Below, in pieces: positions 9,235 to 17,775 of a stretch of DNA of 53,205 nt. The notes below the pieces were generated by a model. It had not been told where the DNA came from, did no database searches, and saw only the letters and a program-made list of their open reading frames with translations. Source of the DNA: Planctomycetaceae bacterium. GTDB lineage: Bacteria; Planctomycetota; Planctomycetia; Planctomycetales; Planctomycetaceae. Each line of letters begins with the position of its first letter. Position 1 is the stretch's first letter. Made by a program: the position numbers and the translations under genes. The stretch spans positions 1-53,205 of the forward strand of contig OMIV01000093.1 of the NCBI GenBank assembly GCA_900299185.1, given 5' to 3'.

Positions 9235-10659
9235 TTGACCGTGAACTCAGCCGCATTGACGAGCCCCTCTGAAAGCACAAGCCACTCGATCGGCTTCCCG
9301 TTCGATCTGGCCGCCGAAGCCATCGCCGTTCGCATGCGCTGGTTCGGCGTCTTGGTGGGCTTTGCGCTCGTCAACTTGATCAGCAACGACTTCTTTCCGA
9401 ACGATCCGCAACGCAACGTTCCATTGCTGAATGTCATTCTGGGCATCGGCGTCATCTACACGTTGTTCGACACCTATTGGAGCCTGCAGGGCCGCGTCTT
9501 TCTCAGCAAGAGCCCACTTGTTGTGTCGGCACTGGAAGCCATTTTTATTGGTCTGCTGTGCCACTTTGATCTCGGCGAACAAAGTCCGTTCCGCATCTAT
9601 TACTTCATGTCGTTGCTCGTATGCGCGATCCGTTATCGCCCCATCGTCACGTATTCGACGCTGCTAGTTCATGCGGCCAGCTTTGGAGTTTTACTGATCG
9701 CCGTTCGCGAGCGCTTGTTTTTGAATTGGCTCATTCTGGCCGTTTCGCTGGCGTGGGTTGCGTGGGCAAGCACTCGATTGGCTGGACTGTTCCGAGCAAC
9801 CAGCGCGAGGCTGGCGATCGTCAATGAGGAACTCGAACAACGCATCGTCGAGCGAACGCAGCAACTCAAAGAATCACAAGCGATGCTCGTTCAACAAGAG
9901 AAGCAAGCAGCGTTTGGTTTGTTGGCAGCAGGCATCGCGCATGAAGTCGGAAATCCGTTGGCTGCGATTAGTTCGCTGGTCCAGTTGCTGAAGCGTCGCA
10001 CGACCGACCAATACACCTTGGATCGTTACCAAATGCTCGACGAGCAACTGCGTCGAATCCAAGGCACGCTTCGCGAGTTGGTCGATTTCAGTCGTCCGGC
10101 TACGAAAGTTGAAACACTGTGCAACATCCACGAAGTCATTGAAGACGCGCTGAGCATCGCCAAGTACTACAAGCGTCGCAAAGGCAAGCGAATCATCATG
10201 AGGTACGCCGAGAACCTGCCGCCGATCCGGCTGGTTCGGCCGCAGATCGCTCAGGTGTTTTTGAACCTAATCCAAAACGCGATGGATGCGACCAAGGAAG
10301 GCGGCACCATCGAGATCTCGACAAGCCTCGAACAAGGTTGGATTCGCATCGCCATCCGCGACACCGGCCATGGAGTCACCGACGATCATCACGATCGGAT
10401 CTTCGACCCCTATTTCACGACGAAGACAACCGGCACCGGTCTTGGATTGTTCGTCTGCCGCCATATCCTCGAACGCTTGAGCAATGGCCGAATCGAACTG
10501 TCGACCTCTAGTCCAGACGGCTCAACGTTTTCAGTCCTTTTAACGTCGGACGAAATTCGAACTTACGCCGACATTCCAGCACCAGCATACGGAGTCGATC
10601 ACAGCTTGTCGGTCACGGACGCGCTCTTGATGGAAGAAGACGACAGTGTCGCCAAATAA
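9235..10659 (+). CDS. Membrane sensor histidine kinase (NtrB-like core)
   Basis: 474-residue sensor kinase. About six hydrophobic helices lie between residues 35 and 185 (roughly 35-53, 62-79, 94-112, 119-138, 140-157, 163-185), so the sensor part is embedded in the membrane. A coiled coil (190-225) leads to the HisKA helix with phospho-acceptor His236 in AAGIAHEVGNPLAA. The HATPase_c domain has the N box NLIQNAMDATKEGG, G1 IRDTGHGV, F box FDPYFTTK and G2 GTGLGLFVC. The sequence start is TTG 9235 or GTG 9241; neither has a convincing ribosome site. No response regulator is adjacent, so it is an orphan kinase here. Its partner may be the receiver protein at 1755-3503 or lie elsewhere. Confidence 0.9.
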   Translation: MTVNSAALTSPSESTSHSIGFPFDLAAEAIAVRMRWFGVLVGFALVNLISNDFFPNDPQRNVPLLNVILGIGVIYTLFDTYWSLQGRVFLSKSPLVVSALEAIFIGLLCHFDLGEQSPFRIYYFMSLLVCAIRYRPIVTYSTLLVHAASFGVLLIAVRERLFLNWLILAVSLAWVAWASTRLAGLFRATSARLAIVNEELEQRIVERTQQLKESQAMLVQQEKQAAFGLLAAGIAHEVGNPLAAISSLVQLLKRRTTDQYTLDRYQMLDEQLRRIQGTLRELVDFSRPATKVETLCNIHEVIEDALSIAKYYKRRKGKRIIMRYAENLPPIRLVRPQIAQVFLNLIQNAMDATKEGGTIEISTSLEQGWIRIAIRDTGHGVTDDHHDRIFDPYFTTKTTGTGLGLFVCRHILERLSNGRIELSTSSPDGSTFSVLLTSDEIRTYADIPAPAYGVDHSLSVTDALLMEEDDSVAK

Positions 10660-10926
10660 AACCGTCCATCCAGGGTCTCAACGGAGACTCACTCATGGGA
10701 ACATCTCCAATCCAAACTCCCAAAGATTGGTAACGTCGATCCTCGCGAAAGCCCATCCCAGGGTTTTTTGGCCCGCCAAGTTGATCCTGCGGAGCGACGT
10801 CGTTAACTTTCTTGACCCTTTTGGCCCCGAAACCGGGGTTGATTGCCGTAACTCTAAGAATTGCATGCAATTGCGTAAAAGTTCGGCAGGCTCGTGTCGG
10901 AAGCATTTGCAACGAGAGGCATCGCA

Positions 10927-11421
10927 GTGGTCCCCCTTGTCCAACGAACAACGATCGTAAAGACCGAAGAAGCAAAGCCAGATTGGTTCGTCATTGATGG
11001 CGACAATCAAATCGTCGGTCGTCTCGCGACACAAATCGCAACTGTCTTGATGGGTAAGCACAAGGCGAACTACACGGCTAACGTCGTAAGCGGCGATGTG
11101 GTCGTCGTCGTGAATGCTCACCGAGTTCGCTTCTCTGGTAAGGCTGGCCGCAGTCCTCTGACGCCTTATTACACCAAGAAGTTCGAACAACGAACCTACG
11201 AGCGGTTCTCGGGTTATCCGAGCGGTCGTAAGGTTTTCACGGCCAGTCAAATGCTTCAACGCCGACCGCAGATGATTCTGCAAGAGGCTGTTCGTCGCAT
11301 GCTGCCCAAAAACAAACTCGGCTCTCAGATGCTGAAGAACCTGCGATTGTTCTGTGGTCCAACCCATGAACATCAGGCACAGCAACCAAAGCCGTTCCCA
11401 GAATATCTTCTCCCCAAGTAA
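10927..11421 (+). CDS. rplM: 50S ribosomal protein L13
   Basis: Large-subunit ribosomal protein, 164 residues, slightly longer than usual at the N-terminus. Recognisable segments are WFVIDGDNQIVGRLATQIATVLMGKHK, VVSGDVVVVVNAHRVRFSGKA and AVRRMLPKNKLGSQMLKNLRLF. I chose GTG 10927, which has GAGAGG at 10914-10919 with a 7-nt spacer; the frame also opens at GTG 10894 without such a site. In the upstream leader CCCCG (10825-10829) can pair with CGGGG (10834-10838), a short hairpin that could serve regulation, although its role is unproven. rpsI follows 24 bp downstream in the usual L13-S9 operon. Confidence 0.96.
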   Translation: MVPLVQRTTIVKTEEAKPDWFVIDGDNQIVGRLATQIATVLMGKHKANYTANVVSGDVVVVVNAHRVRFSGKAGRSPLTPYYTKKFEQRTYERFSGYPSGRKVFTASQMLQRRPQMILQEAVRRMLPKNKLGSQMLKNLRLFCGPTHEHQAQQPKPFPEYLLPK

Positions 11422-11445
11422 AGCCGTCGCTGACTGGAATTAGGA

Positions 11446-11973
11446 ATGAGCACAGACGCAGCCGTTTTGACTCCTGAAGAGCAACTTCAAGGCGCTGGAA
11501 TCCCTGAACTGAGCATTGGCGCCGGTATTTCGACCGAAGCCGTTGCCGCTCCGGCTCCCGTGATTCTGCGAGGTAAGGTCGATAAGGACGGTACCGGAAT
11601 TGGAACAGGTCGCCGTAAGACATCTGTTGCGCGAGTTCGCGTGAAGGATGGAAGCGGCAAGATCACGATCAACGGTCGTGAGTTCAAAGAATACATCCGA
11701 GTGAGTCGCGATCAGGCGATGATCCAAAAAGTGCTTGAGGTTGCTGGCGTCGAGGGCAAGGTTGACTTTTCGGTCAACGTCAACGGCGGCGGAATCACTG
11801 GCCAGACGGGCGCCATTATCCTTGGCTTGTCCCGTGCTTTGGAGGCTCGTAATCCATTGCTGCACGCCACGATGAAAGACCATGGCTTCTTGACCCGTGA
11901 CGACCGAATGGTTGAACGTAAGAAGTACGGTCGTCGCAAGGCACGCCGAAGCTTCCAGTTCTCGAAGCGCTGA
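11446..11973 (+). CDS. rpsI: 30S ribosomal protein S9
   Basis: Small-subunit ribosomal protein whose C-terminal tail contacts P-site tRNA. The conserved body begins at GTGRRKTSVARVRVKDGSG and ends ERKKYGRRKARRSFQFSKR, with the terminal Lys-Arg typical of S9. About 50 residues precede the body (MSTDAAVLTPEEQLQGAG...), acidic and Ala/Pro-rich, so the protein has 175 residues where about 130 is usual. This N-terminal extension is read from the ATG at 11446, which has AGGA-like sequence (attaggaatgag) just before it. It lies directly after rplM and is followed by a strong terminator. Confidence 0.96.
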   Translation: MSTDAAVLTPEEQLQGAGIPELSIGAGISTEAVAAPAPVILRGKVDKDGTGIGTGRRKTSVARVRVKDGSGKITINGREFKEYIRVSRDQAMIQKVLEVAGVEGKVDFSVNVNGGGITGQTGAIILGLSRALEARNPLLHATMKDHGFLTRDDRMVERKKYGRRKARRSFQFSKR

Positions 11974-12014
11974 GCTGGTTTGGCTCGTCGGAATCGTTGC
12001 TACATTCAATATCA

Positions 12015-12054
12015 GAAACCCTCGCTGCTTAGTCGGTCGAGGGTTTCTTCGTTT
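12015..12054 (+). terminator. Rho-independent terminator of rplM-rpsI
   Basis: GAAACCCTCG (12015-12024) pairs perfectly with CGAGGGTTTC (12038-12047) across a 13-nt loop, followed by a T-rich run (TTCGTTT). It lies 41 bp after the rpsI stop. Confidence 0.88.
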
Positions 12055-12071
12055 CTGCTGAGACACATGTC

Positions 12072-12536
12072 ATGGCTGCCGTGCATCGCATCGCCCTTAA
12101 GGGGCCTTGGCACTACGAATGGATGGGAGAAGTTTCAGGGAATTCCGACACGTCCAATCACGACGAAGTCGCAACTTCGACTGAGCAATCGAGTGGCAGC
12201 GCGGAAGTTCGACGGGTTCGTATGCCATCCGATTGGGAATCTCTGTTTGGAACAAGAGCTGGTCGAGTACGTTTTTCTCGTCGCTTCCACCGGCCGACGG
12301 GCCTCGAACCGGAAACTCGAGTGCTCGTGAATTTCACAGGCATTGGCGGTCGAGGCAGCGTGCTACTCAATCAACAGTTTTTGGGTGGAGTCCATCAATG
12401 CCGAGAACCGGTGGCCTTCGATGTCACCGCACTCTTGGAGCCCAGCAATATGCTGGAAGTAGTCCTCGAATACCGCCCAAACTTGGACGAATCGCCTGGT
12501 GGAATCTGGGGTACGGTCTATGTCGAGATCCATTGA
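12072..12536 (+). CDS. Stand-alone GH2-type sugar-binding (jelly-roll) domain protein
   Basis: 154-residue protein resembling the N-terminal galactose-binding-like domain of family 2 glycoside hydrolases. Typical features are WHYEWMGE near the start, VRMPSDWESLFG, VRFSRRFHRP, the segment LVNFTGIGGRGSVLLNQQFLG, FDVTALLEPSN and the ending GGIWGTVYVEIH. The catalytic barrel is absent and there is no signal peptide, so it is cytoplasmic and non-catalytic by appearance. Its role is unknown; it may bind carbohydrate or be a structural module. It starts at ATG 12072, 25 bp after the rpsI stem, so it probably has its own promoter in or after the terminator or depends on read-through. Confidence 0.7.
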   Translation: MAAVHRIALKGPWHYEWMGEVSGNSDTSNHDEVATSTEQSSGSAEVRRVRMPSDWESLFGTRAGRVRFSRRFHRPTGLEPETRVLVNFTGIGGRGSVLLNQQFLGGVHQCREPVAFDVTALLEPSNMLEVVLEYRPNLDESPGGIWGTVYVEIH

Positions 12537-12643
12537 GCGTCGCCCATTCGAATTGATTCCGAGGGCTTTTCGATCCGCTTCTCATTGGACTCGGCGTTCC
12601 TATCATCCGCCGCCCTCAAGTCACCTTTCTAGGAGTTGAACCT

Positions 12644-13789
12644 ATGAAGTCTGTGCTGTGGAACTTGTCGACTGTCGCCGCGTTGTTTGTCGCACCTTTG
12701 GGAATGATTGCCATGACGAATACGGTCAGTGCTGCTGATGTTTCTGTTCGCCCCTTCGGTAAAACCGCCGACGGTGCCGCTGTGGAAGAATTCACACTCA
12801 AGAATAAAGCGGGAGTCATCGCCAAGATCATTACTCGCGGAGCAACTCTGACTGAAATGCATGTGCCCGATCGCGCCGGCAAGTTGGCCGATGTCGTCTT
12901 GGGATTCGAAGACGTCGCAGGATACGAATCTGATCGCAATCAGTTCTTCGGATGTACGACGGGACGCGTTTGCAATCGCATTGCCAAGGGCAAATTCAGC
13001 CTTGGCGGGAAAGAGTACGCTTTGGCCGTCAACAACGGTCCGAACCATCTCCACGGTGGCGTGAAACGCAACCTCGATAAGGTGATTTGGTCAGCATCCG
13101 CGTCTCAAACAACGGATGGTCAGCAGGTTGTTTTCAGCTACACCAGCCCGGACGGCGAAGAGGGCTACCCAGGCGAGCTAAGAGTAAAGGTAACCTACTT
13201 GTTGACTGAGAAGAGTGAACTGCGAATTGATTACGAAGCGACAACCAACAAGGCGACTCCGGTAAACCTGACAAACCACAGCTACTTCAATCTGGCCGGC
13301 GCAGGTGCACCGACGGTGCTCGATCACGAACTGCTCATCAACGCGGACAAGTTCACTCCCACCGAGGAAACGCTGATTCCAACGGGTGAAATCGCCAAGG
13401 TGGAAGGCACGCCGCTCGACTTCCGAAAGTCCACGGTCATCGGAGCACGCATTGATCAAGTCGATCAGACTGCGGCGACCGGCTACGACCACAACTATGT
13501 ATTGAATGGCACTTCGGGCGAGTTGCGATTGGCAGCCAAAGTCAAAGAGCCAAAGTCCGGTCGAGTGCTCTCAGTGCTTACAACAGAGCCCGGCGTTCAA
13601 CTCTACACCGGAAACTTCCTGCACGACCAAGCTGGTAAGGGCGGGAAGAAGTACCCGCGCCGCAGTGCGTTGTGCCTCGAGACACAGCACTACCCGAACT
13701 CAGTCAACATCCCCAGTTTCCCGTCAACGATTCTCGAACCGGGCAAGACTTACCGACACACCTGCGTCTTCGGCTTCTCCGCCGAATAA
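12644..13789 (+). CDS. Exported aldose 1-epimerase (galactose mutarotase)
   Basis: Interconverts alpha and beta anomers of aldohexoses. It has 381 residues, with a signal peptide over residues 1-30 ending TNTVSAADV, which places it in the periplasm. Family segments are FFGCTTGRVCNRIAKGKF, NNGPNHLHGG with a conserved histidine, NLTNHSYFNLAG with the catalytic His, YDHNYVLNG, and LYTGNFL, with ALCLETQHYPNSVN carrying the catalytic Glu. The ribosome site is TAGGAGTTGAACCTATG. A terminator follows at 13836-13868. Export of a mutarotase fits planctomycete use of external polysaccharides. I use no gene symbol beyond family level because exported forms are paralogues. Confidence 0.93.
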   Translation: MKSVLWNLSTVAALFVAPLGMIAMTNTVSAADVSVRPFGKTADGAAVEEFTLKNKAGVIAKIITRGATLTEMHVPDRAGKLADVVLGFEDVAGYESDRNQFFGCTTGRVCNRIAKGKFSLGGKEYALAVNNGPNHLHGGVKRNLDKVIWSASASQTTDGQQVVFSYTSPDGEEGYPGELRVKVTYLLTEKSELRIDYEATTNKATPVNLTNHSYFNLAGAGAPTVLDHELLINADKFTPTEETLIPTGEIAKVEGTPLDFRKSTVIGARIDQVDQTAATGYDHNYVLNGTSGELRLAAKVKEPKSGRVLSVLTTEPGVQLYTGNFLHDQAGKGGKKYPRRSALCLETQHYPNSVNIPSFPSTILEPGKTYRHTCVFGFSAE

Positions 13790-13835
13790 CGCTCGATCGG
13801 AAACTGGTCTGTAACGACCATCTCTCGACCAAAAG

Positions 13836-13868
13836 AAAGAGCCAGCAAGCAAACTTGCTGGCTCTTTT
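13836..13868. terminator. Bidirectional rho-independent terminator
   Basis: AAAGAGCCAGCAAG (13836-13849) and CTTGCTGGCTCTTT (13854-13867) form a perfect 14-bp stem with a CAAA loop. T follows on the plus strand and A-rich sequence precedes it, giving U-runs both ways. It separates the converging epimerase and dxs genes. Confidence 0.92.
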
Positions 13869-13928
13869 CATTTCATCGTTACCGAGACGGCTGATTCGGA
13901 GTCTTGATGCGGCGAGCTTTGATACAGA

Positions 13929-15854
13929 CTACGAAGCCGCCGCTTGCTGCAACTCGTTCATCCGTTGCAAACAACGCTCGGCCATAGTGCGAGCCTTCGC
14001 TGCAATTCCCTCGGCATCAAGTCCTAGATCAGCGAGCAATTCGTCGCGTTCGCCGTGCTCAATGAACCGATCTGGGACACCCATTCGAGCGATGTGATCA
14101 CTGCGAAGACCTGCATCGTTCGCAGCTTCCAGCACAGCAGAACCAAACCCGCCACAAAGCGTCGATTCTTCAACTGTGATCACGAAGCCCGAGTTGCGAA
14201 TCGCCGCGAGCAACGTGTTCTCATCCAGAGGCTTCAGGAATCGAGCATTGATCACACCGATGTCGAGCCCCTCATCACGCAATCGATCAGCAGCTTTCAC
14301 GCATGCCCCGAACAAGGATCCGAAGGCGATCAACGTGCCATCCGTGCCGGCGCGATAGACTTCAGCGCGGCCTAGCTCGACCGGGCTCACCGTTCGCTCA
14401 ATCTTGACGGCAGCCGTCTTGGGATAGCGAATCGATGTCGGACCGTTGTGATGCACAGCAAAGTCGAACATCGCGGCAACATCAGTTAGGTCACCAGGAG
14501 CCATAACAGCGATGTTGGGGAAGGACCGCATGTAGGTGTTGTCGAACGTGCCATGATGCGTTGGTCCATCGGCCCCCACGACACCAGCTCGGTCGAGAGC
14601 AAAGATCACCGGCAAGTTTTGCAGCGATACCTCTTGGAAGATTTGATCGTAGCTGCGTTGCATGAACGTGCTGTAGATGTCGACGATTGGTCGCATGCCA
14701 GCCTTAGCCATACCGCCTGCAAACGACACCGCATGACTTTCGCAGATCCCGGTATCGAAGAAACGATCCGGGAAGTCCGAGCGAATCTTGCCGAGATCGT
14801 TTCCTGCACACATTGCTGCGGTCAGCACACAGACTCGTGCGTCGCGCTGCATCAACTTGTAGATCGATTCGCTCACGGCGTTGGTGTAGGCGAACTCTTT
14901 GGGCTTCTTGATCGGGACGATTTCGTTCTCGTCATTGCGGACAAATGGCGAAGGCGCATGAAACTTGACCGGGTCTTGGCAAGCTGGCTCAAAGCCGTGC
15001 CCCTTCTCCGTGAAGACGTGCAGCAGCACTGGCCCCTTCACGTCCTTCAACATCGTCAGATAGCGGCGCAGTGTCGGGAGATCATGCCCATCAACCGGTC
15101 CCACATAACGGAAGCCCATTTCCTCGAAGAGCATCCCGCCGTGTAAGAATCCTTTCACCGCTTCTTTGACGTCGCCGATCATCTTTTCGACCGACTCACC
15201 GACAACGGGCACCTTATTCAACAGCCAAGCCACGTCGCGTTTGAGCCCGTTGTAGAACGGTGCAACGCGAGCCTTGTCGAGATACTCAGCTACGCCACCG
15301 ACGCGAGGGCAGATGCCCATCTTGTTGTCATTGAGGATGACGAGGAGATCCTTCTTCAGGCCGACAGCATTACTCATCGCTTCCCACACCATGCCGGAAG
15401 GCAAGGCACCATCGCCGATGACACAGACTGACTTGCGATCGTCGAAGCCCATCAAATCATCGCCCGCCTTCAGCCCGAGCACCGTCGACACACTGGCGCC
15501 GGCATGCCCCGTGACGAAGAGGTCGTACTCGCTCTCAACGGGATTGGGATAACCCATAAGCCCGCCTTTTCGGCGAATCGTCGAGAACTCTTGAAAGCGT
15601 CCCGTCAGCAACTTATGCGGATAGATCTGGTGACCCGTGTCCCAAATCAGGCGATCCTTGGCAAAGTCAAAGGTCAGGTGTAACGCAATGCACAGCTCAA
15701 CAACGCCGAGGTTGCTGGCGAAGTGAGCGGCACGGTCTTCAACCACCGAGCAGAGAGCTTCGCGGATCTCTGCCGCGACGCGTTCGAGTTGTTGCTCAGA
15801 GAGTCCGTGCAAATCCTTTGGTGAACGAATCTGGGGGAGCAGTTCGAACTTCAT
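13929..15854 (-). CDS. dxs: 1-deoxy-D-xylulose-5-phosphate synthase
   Basis: Thiamine-diphosphate enzyme joining pyruvate and glyceraldehyde 3-phosphate, the first step of the MEP isoprenoid pathway. It has 641 residues, standard length. The TPP/Mg motif is GDGALPSGMVWEAMSN...NDNKMGI. The pyrimidine-binding domain has FDTGICESHAVSFAGGMA, with the catalytic Glu in CESHAV, where most homologues read AEQHAV. YSTFMQRSYDQI, ADGPTHHGTFD and the C-terminal FGSAVLEAANDAG are also present. The ATG (15854) directly follows the TAA stop of ispA (15855-15857), so translation is probably coupled. The ispA-dxs pairing supplies both the five-carbon units and the prenyl chain. Confidence 0.96.
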   Translation of the reverse strand: MKFELLPQIRSPKDLHGLSEQQLERVAAEIREALCSVVEDRAAHFASNLGVVELCIALHLTFDFAKDRLIWDTGHQIYPHKLLTGRFQEFSTIRRKGGLMGYPNPVESEYDLFVTGHAGASVSTVLGLKAGDDLMGFDDRKSVCVIGDGALPSGMVWEAMSNAVGLKKDLLVILNDNKMGICPRVGGVAEYLDKARVAPFYNGLKRDVAWLLNKVPVVGESVEKMIGDVKEAVKGFLHGGMLFEEMGFRYVGPVDGHDLPTLRRYLTMLKDVKGPVLLHVFTEKGHGFEPACQDPVKFHAPSPFVRNDENEIVPIKKPKEFAYTNAVSESIYKLMQRDARVCVLTAAMCAGNDLGKIRSDFPDRFFDTGICESHAVSFAGGMAKAGMRPIVDIYSTFMQRSYDQIFQEVSLQNLPVIFALDRAGVVGADGPTHHGTFDNTYMRSFPNIAVMAPGDLTDVAAMFDFAVHHNGPTSIRYPKTAAVKIERTVSPVELGRAEVYRAGTDGTLIAFGSLFGACVKAADRLRDEGLDIGVINARFLKPLDENTLLAAIRNSGFVITVEESTLCGGFGSAVLEAANDAGLRSDHIARMGVPDRFIEHGERDELLADLGLDAEGIAAKARTMAERCLQRMNELQQAAAS

Positions 15855-16742
15855 TTAGTGGTCTCTTTCCAAGACGAAACGCGCCAAGGCTTCCAGTCGA
15901 TGACCTCGATCACCCAAGAAGGCGATCGAGCGGCAGGCTTCTTCGATCAATCTTTCCGCCCGCCGGCGGCTTTCTTCTAAGTCTAAAAGTCCAGGATAAG
16001 TCAGCTTGCCATGAGCAGCGTCCTTACGCACGGCCTTGCCCATTTTGCTGGCGTCACCCGTCATGTCCAGTAGGTCGTCAGTAATTTGGAACGCGAGCCC
16101 GACACATTTTCCAAATTGGTCCAATCTGTCGAGAGTCTCTGGGCTCGCTCCTGCAATTCGGGCACCCATTGTCAGCGGCGATCGCAATAACCGCCCTGTC
16201 TTACGCAGATGAATGGCTTCCAACTCTTCAACGGTTCGGACACCTGATGTCTCTGCCTGTAAGTCGGCCATTTGACCGCCAACCATGCCTTCCACGCCGG
16301 CGGCAGAAGCCAGATCAAGCACACATGCAGCCGCGACTTCCGGCGGTCGAACATACTGAGCGATGACCTCGAACGCGCGAGTCAGCAAACCATCTCCAGC
16401 CAAGATGGCCGTCGCTTCATCGAACTGCTTGTGGTTCGTAGGACGGCCACGACGGAGATCGTCGTCATCCATCGCCGGTAAGTCGTCATGAATGAGCGAG
16501 TAGGTGTGAATCATCTCGATGGCGGCGGCAGCCGGCAGTGCATCTTCAATCTGTCCGCCACAGGCTTCGCAGGCCAACAGCACCAGTACGGGACGCAATC
16601 GCTTGCCTCCAGCTTCTACGCTGTAGCACATCGATTCGCGCAGCCGATCGGGACAATCGGAACTCACGGCGAGAAAGCGTTCGAGCGCTTCTTCAACTTG
16701 TTGTTTCAGAGCTTGCCAATGCTCAGAGAGTGCGTCGTTCAT
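15855..16742 (-). CDS. ispA: Polyprenyl (farnesyl/geranylgeranyl) diphosphate synthase
   Basis: Head-to-tail prenyltransferase of 295 residues. The first Asp-rich motif is DDLPAMDDDDLRRG and the second is FQITDDLLDMTGD, both needed for Mg2+ and allylic diphosphate binding. GGKRLRP and HTYSLIHDDLPA precede the first. Chain length (C15 or C20) cannot be fixed by reading alone, although the long first motif (DDxxxxD) is typical of bacterial FPP/GGPP synthases. It is the first gene of a two-gene operon with dxs. The 153-bp gap to the FKBP gene suggests a separate promoter. Confidence 0.94.
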   Translation of the reverse strand: MNDALSEHWQALKQQVEEALERFLAVSSDCPDRLRESMCYSVEAGGKRLRPVLVLLACEACGGQIEDALPAAAAIEMIHTYSLIHDDLPAMDDDDLRRGRPTNHKQFDEATAILAGDGLLTRAFEVIAQYVRPPEVAAACVLDLASAAGVEGMVGGQMADLQAETSGVRTVEELEAIHLRKTGRLLRSPLTMGARIAGASPETLDRLDQFGKCVGLAFQITDDLLDMTGDASKMGKAVRKDAAHGKLTYPGLLDLEESRRRAERLIEEACRSIAFLGDRGHRLEALARFVLERDH

Positions 16743-16895
16743 GACAGGGCCTATTTGCCAGTATGGAATGACACGGTTCCATCGCGACGATGCGAACGCA
16801 ATGAACTGGTCGATCCAACAATCAGGTGTTGATCCATCAACAGCACGACCCCGCTCGACGAAACATCGGCGGGGTCGCGTTCGATCAGCAGTAGG

Positions 16896-17642
16896 TTACT
16901 TGCCCGCGCCCTTCACTCCGACCAACTCGATGTCGAAGATCAAAGTGGCGTGTGGCGGGATATCTCCACCAGCACCGCGAGGACCATAGGCCAAGTCCGA
17001 AGGCAGATAGATCTGCCACTTGTCGCCAACCTTCATCAGTTGCAGAGCTTCAGTCCAACCCTTGATGACGCCGGTAACTGGGAACTCGGCAGGCTTCTCG
17101 GCGGGAGTTGGATCATCGCCTTCGTAAGAAGCATCAAACTGAGTGCCGTCGACCAAGCGGCCCTTGTAGTGAGCCAACACCGAATCTTTCGTCGTCGGAG
17201 TTGGGCCTTTGCCGCTGCGAATGACCTTGTATTGCAGTCCGCTCTTCAGCGTCTTGATGCCTTCCTTCTTGCCGTTCTCTTCGAGGAACTTCACGCCGAC
17301 GATCTTGGCTTTGTCGGCATCGGCCTTGGACTTCGCGGCCATTTGAGTTTCGAGTTCCTGGAAGACTTCTTGCAGCTCATCGTCAGACAGAGCTGGTGTC
17401 TTCTTCGCCAAAATGTCGGCGATCGCTTGAGCTACGAAGGCCGGATCAACGTCCAGCTTTTGCTTGGCGAGATTCCGTCCGATGTTCAGACCAATGCCGT
17501 AACTCAACTTCTCTTTGAACGTCTTCAACGCGGGTGCTCCTTGGGGCTTAGCTGGCTTTTCTTGTTTCTCGTCTTGAGCAAAGCCGGGCAAGGCCAGCAC
17601 CGCGACTCCTAAAACGAACAGACCACGAATCCAATTCCGCAT
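16896..17642 (-). CDS. Exported FKBP-type peptidyl-prolyl isomerase
   Basis: 248-residue folding helper with a signal peptide ending LPGFAQDEK, then an FKBP_N dimerisation segment (FKEKLSYGIGLNIGRNL through AAKSKADADKAK) and a C-terminal FKBP domain. The FKBP domain has LAHYKGRLVDGTQFDASYE, VIKGWTEALQLMKVGDKWQIYLPSDLAYG and PPHATLIFDIELV. The layout is that of FkpA/Mip-like periplasmic foldases. The ATG at 17642 follows the strong site GGAGAGGAG on its strand. The longer open frame to 17873 lacks sense upstream. There is a short Pro-rich spacer at residues 29-37. Confidence 0.94.
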   Translation of the reverse strand: MRNWIRGLFVLGVAVLALPGFAQDEKQEKPAKPQGAPALKTFKEKLSYGIGLNIGRNLAKQKLDVDPAFVAQAIADILAKKTPALSDDELQEVFQELETQMAAKSKADADKAKIVGVKFLEENGKKEGIKTLKSGLQYKVIRSGKGPTPTTKDSVLAHYKGRLVDGTQFDASYEGDDPTPAEKPAEFPVTGVIKGWTEALQLMKVGDKWQIYLPSDLAYGPRGAGGDIPPHATLIFDIELVGVKGAGK

Positions 17643-17730
17643 CAAAAACTCCTCTCCAGATTGAAGCATTGCCGTGCCGGAACGCCGCAAACCGTGAGGG
17701 GCTCGAGCGACAGCGGTCAGGGGATAATAA

Positions 17731-17758
17731 CGGTCGCTCGCGGATTCGCTCGCGACCG
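17731..17758 (-). terminator. GC-rich hairpin after the DUF6807 gene
   Basis: CGGTCGC (17731-17737) pairs with GCGACCG (17752-17758). On the minus strand the stem is followed by TTATTAT. The loop holds a second copy of the GCGAGCGA octamer, so alternative foldings exist. It lies 18 bp past the stop of the DUF6807 gene and before the FKBP gene. Confidence 0.55.
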
Positions 17759-17775
17759 CTGTAGGTCGTATGCCA

